Positions 8,274 to 16,405 of a DNA stretch of 64,000 nucleotides are shown here, in pieces. Every line of letters begins with the position of its first letter. The first letter of the stretch is position 1. Location of the stretch: the NCBI RefSeq assembly GCF_900142675.1, contig NZ_FRBS01000004.1:350380-414379 (forward strand), written 5' to 3'. The position numbers were made by a program, and so were the translations under genes. Below the pieces are notes generated by a model. The model was not told where the DNA came from. It saw only the letters and a list, made by a program, of their open reading frames with translations, and did not search any database. Origin of the DNA: Shouchella rhizosphaerae (GTDB taxonomy: Bacteria; Bacillota; Bacilli; Bacillales; Bacillaceae_D).

Positions 8274-9752
8274 TCAATGAATGACATTGCTTACTGTCGG
8301 TTGCGCCTCGTTCTTTTTTAATATTACTCTAATACAATTTTCCAACCTTAAATAATCTTGTTTCGCCGGATTGTTCACATTCAATATACAGACGACCGCT
8401 CCGTTTGCCTTTTCTTTTTTTAGCGTTACATAATCGCGGTCTGAAACAATCAAATCTGGCGTTTCCCCTGGCTCACAAAAACGCAAGTGGGGATAAACTT
8501 CTTGCACCATTTTTAAACCTATGTTTTTTCCTGCTTCGCCAAAAATGGAATACAGCTTTATTATAATGGGTTTTACTGCACCATCAAAACCCAGTACATT
8601 TCTTAATAAAAATCGATACCTATCTAACAATTCTCGTTTTCTATTTTTATCTAACCAAACCACTTGTGTGGTCAAATGATCCAGAAACGAGTCAACCAAT
8701 TGGTCAGGCTCTGTTTCAGAATGGTCGTTGCTGAAAAAAAAGGAATTACCCTTAAAATAACTGTCTGCCAAATGAATGTTAATTAAGTTAGCATATAGTG
8801 TTGTATATTCTTCGCCACTAATCGCGACTCCAAAAAAATCAATAAAACGATCCAACCATTGTATGGTATATTTGACAAAATCAGCAGAAGCGTTGGAAAA
8901 AGCATTTTGGATAAAAGAAATGGAACGTTGGTCGCCTTTTTCTAAATAAGAAAAAGAAATAAAGGCTAAGAATAAAAAAGCAATTTCATCCTCTAAATCA
9001 CGATCATTTATTTTTGTAAGTTCCTTATAAAGGGTATAGATGTCTTTCCGGAATTGTTCAAACAAAGGATGTGTTTTCACAAACACGTCAAAAAAACGAT
9101 CCCTGGCAATGGTAAACCCTTTGCGGATTCTACTTACGTTTACACCTACCCAATACAACAACGATTCCTGGCAACGCCCAAACGCCTTGTCTAATAATGA
9201 TTCTGCTTGTTTAAGACTAATCACGTCAAATGGCCATTCTTCTGCCCAGTTGGAATCCCAGTAAAAAAGATAGTAAAAATAACGAATTTGTTTTTCGTCT
9301 CCATGAATAATGGGCTCCCTTTTTAATTGAATGTCCAAATCAAACGTATTTAAAAGCGGCACTAATCTTTTAAGAGAACGATAAAGGGATCCATAACTGA
9401 CATATGCTTCATTTGAAAACTTAACGCTATTGACAAACTGACCCTTGAATACAGTATCTAAAAACTGGTAAGGCAACGAGTTTTGGTTATACAGCCGTTC
9501 GATTGTTTTAACGGAAAACGCAAACGAGCGTTCCAACCAATAGCCTTTTGTTTTTTCTGAGCGAACGATTTTGGCTTGGTCTGTTAAGGTTTCTAGTTCC
9601 ATAGCCAACTCATGTACATTTTTCTTCGCTGTTCGTTTTTCAATACCGCATATTTCTGCTATCTGTGTAAGTGAGACACTTTGACTTTGGGCCTCCAAAA
9701 ACCTTAGGATTCGTACTTTAGAAACTGCACTCCCATTCAAAAAGTAATCCAA
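8274..9752 (-). CDS. Mga-type (virulence-regulator family) transcriptional regulator
   Basis: A 492-residue protein with two N-terminal helix-turn-helix units: VSLTQIAEICGIEKRTAKKNV around residue 25, and FSNEAYVSYGSLYRSLKRLVPLLN around residue 110. A long helical PRD-like centre and a C-terminal EIIB-like domain follow. This layout is that of Mga/AtxA-like regulators, which respond to carbon state and often control surface proteins. An ATG at 9779 has no ribosome site, while the TTG at 9752 is 6 bases after AGAGGTG, so TTG is preferred. It is the gene immediately downstream of the sortase/poly(Asp-Ala) operon on the same strand, which suggests that it controls that locus; this is inferred. 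Confidence 0.72.
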   Translation of the reverse strand: MDYFLNGSAVSKVRILRFLEAQSQSVSLTQIAEICGIEKRTAKKNVHELAMELETLTDQAKIVRSEKTKGYWLERSFAFSVKTIERLYNQNSLPYQFLDTVFKGQFVNSVKFSNEAYVSYGSLYRSLKRLVPLLNTFDLDIQLKREPIIHGDEKQIRYFYYLFYWDSNWAEEWPFDVISLKQAESLLDKAFGRCQESLLYWVGVNVSRIRKGFTIARDRFFDVFVKTHPLFEQFRKDIYTLYKELTKINDRDLEDEIAFLFLAFISFSYLEKGDQRSISFIQNAFSNASADFVKYTIQWLDRFIDFFGVAISGEEYTTLYANLINIHLADSYFKGNSFFFSNDHSETEPDQLVDSFLDHLTTQVVWLDKNRKRELLDRYRFLLRNVLGFDGAVKPIIIKLYSIFGEAGKNIGLKMVQEVYPHLRFCEPGETPDLIVSDRDYVTLKKEKANGAVVCILNVNNPAKQDYLRLENCIRVILKKNEAQPTVSNVIH

Positions 9753-10044
9753 GCCATTCACCTCTTCTCTTGCTTCCATAAATTAAATTGTTCTATTCGT
9801 TCTCTGTATTTATTTATATCTATGCTACTGTTGGGGAGACGCTCATTGCCTATTCTATATGTCATTTACAATGTATTCTCCTTACGAAAAACGCCACATA
9901 GACCTTTGAAATTCAGGTTTGAGAGGTGCATTGGCAAGAAGCATGCCCTATGGTGACATGCTTATACAGTATGTTCGCTTCTGCTAAAAGCAAAAAGCCA
10001 ATACTTTTGCCTCGTTCACTTTAAGGGTAAAAACGATGCTCTGT

Positions 10045-10635
10045 TTAAGTTGTAGGATACGCATAAATAACAAATCGCTCAGGAGCGCTCCCTACATAAT
10101 GAAAAGGATAACAAGTTGTTATGACTAACACTTCCTCCCCCATTTTCCGAATGACAGAAGTATCATCTGCGGAAACAATTTCAGTTTCTTTTAGCTCATA
10201 CGTAAATTTGCCATAGGGCATCGTTACAATAAAAGAGTCGCCTATTTCTAGCTCGCCAAAATTACGAAATACAGTGTCTCTATGGCCAGATAACAAAATC
10301 TGTTCATTTTGCCCAGGAAAAGCAGATTCGGATAAATGACCGACCCCATTTTTTAAAGCCTCTTCATTGGTCCCTTCAACAACAGCGATTGTCCGATCTA
10401 GCTTTGGAATCTCTAATGTTGCAAAGGCTTCGTGAGCGTCTGGACGAAAGGTTTCGACAGCGCCATCGTCTTCGTCTCCTCCGGCACGTATCCATTCACG
10501 TTCGGCTTTTTCTATATACGCTTTCGCTTCTACCAGTGATTTGTCTTGAGCGCGTTCATGAGCCATTAGTTGATAAACAAATGCCCCCAAAACAATTAGA
10601 CCTGTTATGATTAGCAAATTTCCAATTCGTTTCAT
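10045..10635 (-). CDS. Class D sortase
   Basis: A 196-residue membrane-anchored transpeptidase. One N-terminal membrane segment (residues 5-22) is followed by a short linker and the sortase barrel. Catalytic residues are visible: His118 in LLSGHRD, Cys175 in VITTCYPF and Arg187 in APERFV. The TLEIPKL entry strand and TTC with an aromatic residue soon after are typical of class D (YhcS/SrtC-like) enzymes, which prefer LPNTA-type rather than LPXTG signals. The adjacent surface protein ends in LPDTA, matching this preference. The ribosome site GAGAGG is 8 bases before the ATG, and the gene starts 13 bases after the stop of the preceding gene. An AAGCATG/CATGCTT hairpin lies downstream at 9939-9963. 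Confidence 0.9.
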   Translation of the reverse strand: MKRIGNLLIITGLIVLGAFVYQLMAHERAQDKSLVEAKAYIEKAEREWIRAGGDEDDGAVETFRPDAHEAFATLEIPKLDRTIAVVEGTNEEALKNGVGHLSESAFPGQNEQILLSGHRDTVFRNFGELEIGDSFIVTMPYGKFTYELKETEIVSADDTSVIRKMGEEVLVITTCYPFHYVGSAPERFVIYAYPTT

Positions 10636-10648
10636 ATCGCGGTCCTCT

Positions 10649-12319
10649 CTATTTAAACAATCGTGATTCAGCCCTCATGTGCACATAATAGCGACAGTAG
10701 CCAGATAAGTAATGTTCTACATCATCAATACGGCTTCGAAATGAATGGTGGCGAATAAAAAAGCTACCAAGAATTCTAGAAGGGTTTTTATAATACATAG
10801 CCAATTCTGGATAAAAATATCCATTTCGTTGATATTCTGCGCGTTTGTGAATGGTGTCTTGAAGTTTTTTTTCATCGAATTCTGCTAAAAGGGTTCGATG
10901 CTCTGTTTCTTTCATACGCTGAATCATATTGTAAGCTGCCAATGTCAATTCTAAAAAAGTCGGGTATGTGGTGATGCGATGATAGATAAAATCTAGTTTA
11001 GCTTGAACATTTTGTAGGCCAAAATGAAAGTACTTTCGCAATGGCTTATATCGTGTCAATTCCTCTGTACAATAACTAAGCCAGTGATCATGGTCTTTCC
11101 AATATTCGTTAGCAATAAAGTAATCAAACGCTCTTTCAACCGTCTTCATCCATTTTTCATTTTTGTCTAATTGATAAAGCCTTAGCAAAGCAAAAGCAGC
11201 TTCTCCATCATAATAAACAATTCTAAACGCATCTTTTAATTCGAAAGATGGATAATGGAGCACATGGTGAAAGCCGCCATTTTCTTGTTGAAGCTGACAT
11301 ATCCCATTTGCCAACTGTTGGGCAACCGGAAGGTAACGATCATTTTGGAAAACGTCCGTATACTTTGTAAAAGCAAGAATGGCGGCTGCATTCGCTCCTA
11401 ATTTAACTTCCAACTGATCTTGTTCAACACCGTCGACAACATAGGCAGTCCCTTGCTTCTTATCAACATGTAGCCCCTTTAGCAAATAATCAAGGCCTCT
11501 TTCAATTGCCGGAATGGCTTCTTTATCCTGAGTGATTTCTAGCGCTTCGATCATTGCATAAAGTGTACTGGCATGTCTCAACAAATTATAAAAATGAATT
11601 TCTTTATCAAAACAAGAAAAATACCCATATGTAAATTGGCCTGCCGCTTTATTCATTTTAGCCAAATAATTAAGTCCACTAGCAATCATTTCTTTTACTT
11701 CCCCAGCGTCTAAAGCGGTATCCCGTCTTCCGTTGTCTCTTGGCCCTTCTTTAAGGGTATAAAGCTGCTGGTTTTCCAAAAAGTAACCTTTTGTTGTAAA
11801 TGTGGTTACCGCCGAAACTTTGTTGAAATCTAATCGTTTTAAATGAGGGCGATGGTTCCGTATATAAGATTGAATGTTTTTTTCGTTTAAATACCCTCGC
11901 TTTGTATCTTTGTCAATTTGAATCATTGCGTTTCCATTGATCTCTTGCTCTAAAAAAGCATGGCTAAAGTTTTCATCAAAACTGATGCCTTGCCTAAAGT
12001 AGTTCTTTTTTGTTTTGGTCATAATATTAATAAATGACAAAAGCGAGTGTTGTTCAGTACTAGTAACCCAGTCAACTTTTAGACAGGAATATTCCTGCTT
12101 CATGAGGGAAACCCCTCTGTTGTAAAGGCGTTTCCAAGCGCGCTGAAAACTATTCTCCTTGACGGTTAAGACCGTTGCTCGTTTATCTAAATAGCCAATA
12201 GAAAGAAACAAGATAACCGGCTTTTCTTTTCGTAGTTCCTTGTACCCCCCTGACTCGGTCATAAATGCATGCAGTTGATCCATATCACGGTTAAATATTT
12301 GGGTAAGTTTCTGGTTCAT
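10649..12319 (-). CDS. Uncharacterised protein with a helical alpha/alpha-toroid-like C-terminal region, sortase locus
   Basis: I do not recognise a named family. The 556-residue protein has no signal peptide or membrane segment, so it is predicted to be cytosolic. Residues 1-200 look like a separate mixed domain (PVILFLSIGYLDKRATVL, FLEQEINGNAMI). From about 215 onward, repeated amphipathic helix pairs are seen: SGLNYLAKM, LLRHASTLYAMIEAL, AIERGLDYLLKGL, VAQQLANGICQLQQENGG, TVERAFDYFIANEYW. This is the style of six-hairpin toroid enzymes (glycoside hydrolases, epimerases, terpenoid-cyclase-like folds). It is flanked at 13 bases by the sortase and at 70 bases by the poly(Asp-Ala) surface protein, so it may modify that protein or its wall acceptor. 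The AGGAGG ribosome site is 7 bases before the ATG. Confidence 0.6.
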   Translation of the reverse strand: MNQKLTQIFNRDMDQLHAFMTESGGYKELRKEKPVILFLSIGYLDKRATVLTVKENSFQRAWKRLYNRGVSLMKQEYSCLKVDWVTSTEQHSLLSFINIMTKTKKNYFRQGISFDENFSHAFLEQEINGNAMIQIDKDTKRGYLNEKNIQSYIRNHRPHLKRLDFNKVSAVTTFTTKGYFLENQQLYTLKEGPRDNGRRDTALDAGEVKEMIASGLNYLAKMNKAAGQFTYGYFSCFDKEIHFYNLLRHASTLYAMIEALEITQDKEAIPAIERGLDYLLKGLHVDKKQGTAYVVDGVEQDQLEVKLGANAAAILAFTKYTDVFQNDRYLPVAQQLANGICQLQQENGGFHHVLHYPSFELKDAFRIVYYDGEAAFALLRLYQLDKNEKWMKTVERAFDYFIANEYWKDHDHWLSYCTEELTRYKPLRKYFHFGLQNVQAKLDFIYHRITTYPTFLELTLAAYNMIQRMKETEHRTLLAEFDEKKLQDTIHKRAEYQRNGYFYPELAMYYKNPSRILGSFFIRHHSFRSRIDDVEHYLSGYCRYYVHMRAESRLFK

Positions 12320-12345
12320 GGCTCAACCTCCTGGATTAGTTAAAG

Positions 12346-12376
12346 GGAAGCAAATGCTAATAGCGCATTTGCTTCC
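12346..12376 (-). terminator. Hairpin between the surface-protein gene and the downstream operon genes
   Basis: GGAAGCAAATGC (12346-12357) pairs perfectly with GCATTTGCTTCC (12365-12376) across a 7-base loop. On the minus strand it is followed only by CTTTAAC, so termination is probably partial. It would give abundant surface-protein mRNA and less mRNA for the toroid-like protein and sortase. Confidence 0.65.
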
Positions 12377-12389
12377 TTATTTAACACTT

Positions 12390-15053
12390 CTATTTCTTTC
12401 TTCTAAATAGACGAGCACTTATTCCAGCTAATAGTGCTGCCATTCCCGTAACTCCTACAGTCCAAATGGAAGTTGCTGTATCTGGGAGCTTCTTCCCATC
12501 TTTCGAAGAGTCTTGCTTACCAGTATAGTCTCGATCGACTCGATTTTTATCAGTAACCCTGTCCTTATCGGTATCCGCATCGGCATCGGCATCCGCGTCC
12601 GCGTCGGCATCGGCATCTGCGTCCGCGTCAGCATCCGCATCGGCGTCTGCGTCGGCATCCGCATCCGCGTCGGCGTCCGCATCAGCGTCCGCGTCGGCAT
12701 CCGCGTCGGCGTCCGCATCCGCATCGGCGTCCGCATCAGCGTCCGCATCCGCATCCGCATCCGCATCGGCGTCAGCATCCGCATCGGCGTCCGCATCCGC
12801 ATCGGCATCCGCGTCAGCATCAGCGTCCGCGTCGGCGTCGGCATCGGCATCGGCATCCGCGTCCGCATCCGCATCCGCATCGGCGTCCGCGTCGGCATCG
12901 GCATCGGCGTCCGCATCAGCGTCCGCATCGGCATCCGCGTCAGCGTCGGCATCGGCGTCCGCATCCGCATCAGCGTCAGCGTCGGCATCGGCATCGGCGT
13001 CCGCATCCGCGTCGGCATCAGCGTCCGCGTCGGCATCGGCATCGGCGTCAGCATCAGCGTCGGCATCAGCGTCCGCGTCAGCATCCGCATCGGCGTCCGC
13101 GTCTGCGTCGGCATCCGCATCCGCATCCGCATCGGCGTCAGCGTCGGCATCAGCGTCAGCATCCGCGTCGGCGTCCGCATCCGCATCGGCATCGGCGTCA
13201 GCGTCAGCGTCCGCATCGGCGTCCGCATCCGCATCCGCATCGGCGTCAGCGTCCGCATCCGCATCGGCATCAGCATCGGCGTCCGCATCAGCGTCCGCAT
13301 CCGCATCAGCGTCGGCATCCGCATCAGCGTCAGCGTCGGCATCGGCATCGGCGTCAGCATCCGCATCGGCGTCCGCATCAGCGTCCGCATCCGCATCAGC
13401 GTCCGCATCCGCATCAGCGTCAGCGTCCGCATCGGCGTCAGCGTCCGCATCCGCATCGGCGTCAGCGTCGGCATCCGCATCAGCGTCAGCGTCGGCATCG
13501 GCATCAGCGTCCGCATCAGCGTCGGCATCGGCGTCAGCGTCCGCATCCGCATCGGCGTCAGCGTCTGCGTCGGCATCCGCATCCGCATCCGCGTCGGCGT
13601 CCGCATCAGCGTCCGCATCGGCATCAGCGTCCGCGTCGGCATCGGCGTCAGCGTCGGCATCCGCATCAGCGTCAGCGTCGGCATCGGCATCGGCGTCAGC
13701 ATCCGCGTCGGCGTCCGCATCCGCGTCGGCATCGGCATCAGCGTCGGCATCGGCATCAGCGTCCGCATCGGCGTCAGCGTCCGCATCCGCATCGGCGTCA
13801 GCGTCGGCATCGGCATCAGCGTCCGCATCGGCGTCAGCGTCGGCATCCGCATCGGCGTCAGCATCGGCGTCCGCATCCGCGTCGGCGTCAGCATCCGCGT
13901 CCGCATCAGCGTCAGCGTCGGCATCCGCATCGGCATCAGCGTCCGCGTCGGCATCGGCATCGGCGTCAGCATCGGCATCGGCATCACTGTCGTCATCAAA
14001 TATTACTGTATCATAATCACCAATGCTGCTTAGCAGTTGAAGGTCAATTGTACTATCGTGTACACCTGCGCCATAAATTGGGACTTCTCCAGATGCGTCG
14101 GTGCCATCCACTTTTGTGTTTAGTGTAACTTCTGTCCTTCCAAGCAATTGCACGCCAGCCAAGTCATTGGATAGATCAACGGCCCCACTGGAAATATTAT
14201 CAATTAGACCTAAAAGCGGTTGTACAAGTGCTTGAAGAGGCTCTAGAGGAACAGAAATACCGCCGCCCAAAATGTCAATGCTGACATTGCCAATCGCATC
14301 TACTACGTCATTCAGTAATTGAACCACCACATCTTGAACCGCTGATTCAAGGTGGTTTCCTAAGCCATCTGAAAAATTAACAAGAATTGAACCGTCTGGC
14401 TGGACGACTGCTTCTACTTCATCATTATAAGCAAGCAGATCAGCCAGCGCCCCATCTATATTATTAAGCGCACTTAGAGCATCTTGTAATTCTGTTAATC
14501 CACTTACACGAATTAAAGGCGCCGTAATTGGATTATTTACAATCCGGTCAACTGCAGCAACCAAGTCATTAACTGTAGTGTTCAATTGCTGCGTGATATC
14601 CCCTATTAAATTGCCTACAGTTGGCAAAGCATCCATTGTAACTGGAAGGATTTCTACCCTGACTTGCGCTGGCCCTTCTACGGTCCACTTATCAGCAAGG
14701 TCAGGAGAATAAAAGATAACCGTACGCTCTGGACCGAAGAGCTCAGCATCAGCAAGGCCTCGCCCAGTTAAAGAAAGCCCAAGATCATAAAGCCCATTTT
14801 CATCAGCATCACCAAGTTGAGCATTGACTGCAACATCCGTCAATAATTGAAACTCTGTTAGACTAGCTGCCGAAGCGTAGGCACTTGGGTTCGTCAATAC
14901 ATTTCCAGATACGCCTTCAGCATTAAGATTGCTAAAAGGCACTATTGTTAGAGTTGTAATCGCCGTAGAAGCGACCACTTTTGAAAGAGTGTTCATTTTT
15001 CTTTTTTGCCTATTTTTCATCTTTTTCTTGTAATCGTACTTTTTCGAAGACAA
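12390..15053 (-). CDS. Cell-wall-anchored surface protein with a poly(Asp-Ala) tract and LPDTA motif
   Basis: An 887-residue surface protein. Layout: a long basic signal peptide (residues 1-45, hydrophobic VVASTAITTLTIVPF, probable cut after LNA); an N-terminal domain at about 46-350, rich in hydrophobic and acidic residues, with no recognised family; FDDDS; then residues 357-827 as an unbroken Asp-Ala alternation (about 235 dipeptides, net charge near -236); a short basic and Ser-rich linker; and a sorting signal with LPDTA, a hydrophobic helix (WTVGVTGMAALLAGISARLF) and an RRKK tail. The architecture parallels staphylococcal Sdr/Clf proteins, with DA in place of SD. The start is a TTG about 9 bases after AGAGGAAG. 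LPDTA fits the neighbouring class D sortase. The role may be adhesion, a wall-spanning stalk, cation binding, or surface acidity in an alkaliphile; these are inferred. Confidence 0.9.
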   Translation of the reverse strand: MSSKKYDYKKKMKNRQKRKMNTLSKVVASTAITTLTIVPFSNLNAEGVSGNVLTNPSAYASAASLTEFQLLTDVAVNAQLGDADENGLYDLGLSLTGRGLADAELFGPERTVIFYSPDLADKWTVEGPAQVRVEILPVTMDALPTVGNLIGDITQQLNTTVNDLVAAVDRIVNNPITAPLIRVSGLTELQDALSALNNIDGALADLLAYNDEVEAVVQPDGSILVNFSDGLGNHLESAVQDVVVQLLNDVVDAIGNVSIDILGGGISVPLEPLQALVQPLLGLIDNISSGAVDLSNDLAGVQLLGRTEVTLNTKVDGTDASGEVPIYGAGVHDSTIDLQLLSSIGDYDTVIFDDDSDADADADADADADADADADADADADADADADADADADADADADADADADADADADADADADADADADADADADADADADADADADADADADADADADADADADADADADADADADADADADADADADADADADADADADADADADADADADADADADADADADADADADADADADADADADADADADADADADADADADADADADADADADADADADADADADADADADADADADADADADADADADADADADADADADADADADADADADADADADADADADADADADADADADADADADADADADADADADADADADADADADADADADADADADADADADADADADADADADADADADADADADADADADADADADADADADADADADADADADADADADADADADADADADADADADADADADADADADADADADADADADADADADADADADADADADADADADADTDKDRVTDKNRVDRDYTGKQDSSKDGKKLPDTATSIWTVGVTGMAALLAGISARLFRRKK
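12573..13985 (-). repeat. Asp-Ala coding hexanucleotide repeat (about 235 units)
   Basis: 1413 bases in which every unit on the minus strand is GAY GCN. Third positions vary freely (GAT/GAC; GCA, GCC, GCG, rarely GCT), so the DNA is not a pure microsatellite although the peptide is invariant. Higher-order copies are visible: the 56-base block 13309-13364 recurs identically at 13651-13706, and its first 41 bases recur at 13465-13505. Offsets are 156 and 186 bases, both multiples of 6. Expansion by recombination between blocks is inferred. Confidence 0.95.
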
Positions 15054-16405
15054 TAGTCCACACTTCCTCTGTTAAGTATTTTCTCTCGGTAACTTTATTG
15101 GTAAAAAGCAAAAAAGCATACATAATAAAGCCATTTTTCCGAATATTAACCGCGCACTAAAAAGCTATTATAAATAGCCACTGCTGCCCTAAAAGGTGTA
15201 TGCAACCGATAACCGACAGCGGTTTCGTATACCGAGGAATGACAAGGATTGCTTGCGAATGCTTCATAACGTACTTTTTAAAATCTGCTTAAACGAATAG
15301 GACAAGAAAAACGATCACTCCCCTTTTCATGTTTGGTTTCTCCTAAGCACACATCAAAGAGGAACTAAGGCCTATTTATACGAAACAAATAGGTCTATTT
15401 ATTTATTTTAGTGTACTTGATACGCATGATAGCATACGAATAGTCTAGTCACGTATCATCTTTTCCCTACTTACATACCATTCACTCAACCCAACACAAT
15501 ACTTAAGTCCTGCACCAAAAGATGCCTGAGATTGGGTGTACGGATCTTCTGGGGAACTATTCCCATTGAAAAATAGACTTGATATAAAGTAATTATTATC
15601 GCAGAGAAACCGTTAATGTTAGGCGGGTTATACACCATTACAACCCTTTAAATAGAATGATGTATGTTGGTTTAATAATTCATTTCTCCTATTATGTTTT
15701 AAATCTATTAAATTTTATTTTCTGTGATAGAAATATCTCAACAAACCTTTAAAAGATTTCCCCTTATTTAGACATGTTATGATAGGTATTCTTTAAGATC
15801 TCTATTAAAATTGTTCAGCAGTATTTAACTATATGTAAAAATAAAACCGTTGGTGCTGCGCTATAATGAGGATTAAAAACCGAACAAGAAAGTACGTGGA
15901 AGGTTTGGTAGTTTTGAGAGAAGAATTTTAAAATGAGATACTAGAGAACAATTCCATCATTAACCCTAGTAAAAAAATGCATTCTTTGCCTCCTAGATTT
16001 TTTATAGGAGATTCTTTTTTGCACGTTTAAAATCTTTTAGGTAACTGTAAATATAAATGGGGCTACTATTTAGAAGTGATGCCGGTGGGTAGACAGCCAT
16101 ACGGGATTGCCTTAGGCTTTAAGAATATACTTGAACTCCTTCCGTTTTTGATATTGAATGAAAGGGAGATTGGTGGCCATTTGGGCGAAAAAACCTAGTA
16201 ACAACAGATAACTTGGAACCACGCTATTATTATCGATCTCCGTCCTAGCATACTTGCAGTAAGGAGATGCGCCACTTTTGGATAAAATAGTGCCTCACCC
16301 GCAAGCGAGATGACGCCTTTCATACAAAAAAGCCGCAATGAACCAGTTATTATGATCCCTTACGGCGTGTCAATACAAGCGTTTGAATAGCTGTTCCTCT
16401 TAATT
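15054..16405. other. Gene-free 1.35-kb region upstream of the surface-protein gene
   Basis: No open frame here has a convincing ribosome site and coding pattern. Two plus-strand terminator-like hairpins stand out: AGGCCTATTT (15368-15377) with AAATAGGTCT (15387-15396), followed by a T-rich run; and CTCCTA (15990-15995) with TAGGAG (16005-16010), followed by ATTCTTTTTT. They have no annotated upstream gene, so short plus-strand RNAs are possible. The promoter of the surface-protein operon should lie at the left end of this stretch, but no good sigma-A pair was found. The part from 16080 to 16320 has the look of decayed coding sequence, unidentified. Confidence 0.5.
16326..16366 (-). terminator. 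Terminator after the betaine-type binding-protein gene
   Basis: On the minus strand GCCGTAA (16366 to 16360) pairs with TTGCGGC (16338 to 16332), with one G-U pair, across a large loop and is followed by TTTTTT (16331-16326). Confidence 0.5.

Noticed and set aside
7763-8287. 174-residue minus-strand frame overlapping the lipase 3' end
   Set aside because: Most of it is antisense to the lipase C-terminal coding region; the short hydrophobic stretch near 8150 matches no family and has no ribosome site.
12573-13985. CRISPR-like array
   Set aside because: The repeat is a continuous coding hexamer with no spacers.
12455-14033. Very long open frames in other frames and on the plus strand across the Asp-Ala repeat
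   Set aside because: They arise because a GAYGCN hexamer repeat has no stop in several frames; the products are monotonous Arg/Met/Pro/Thr or Arg/Ile/Gly/Val runs, and only the minus-strand Asp-Ala frame joins a signal peptide to a sorting signal.
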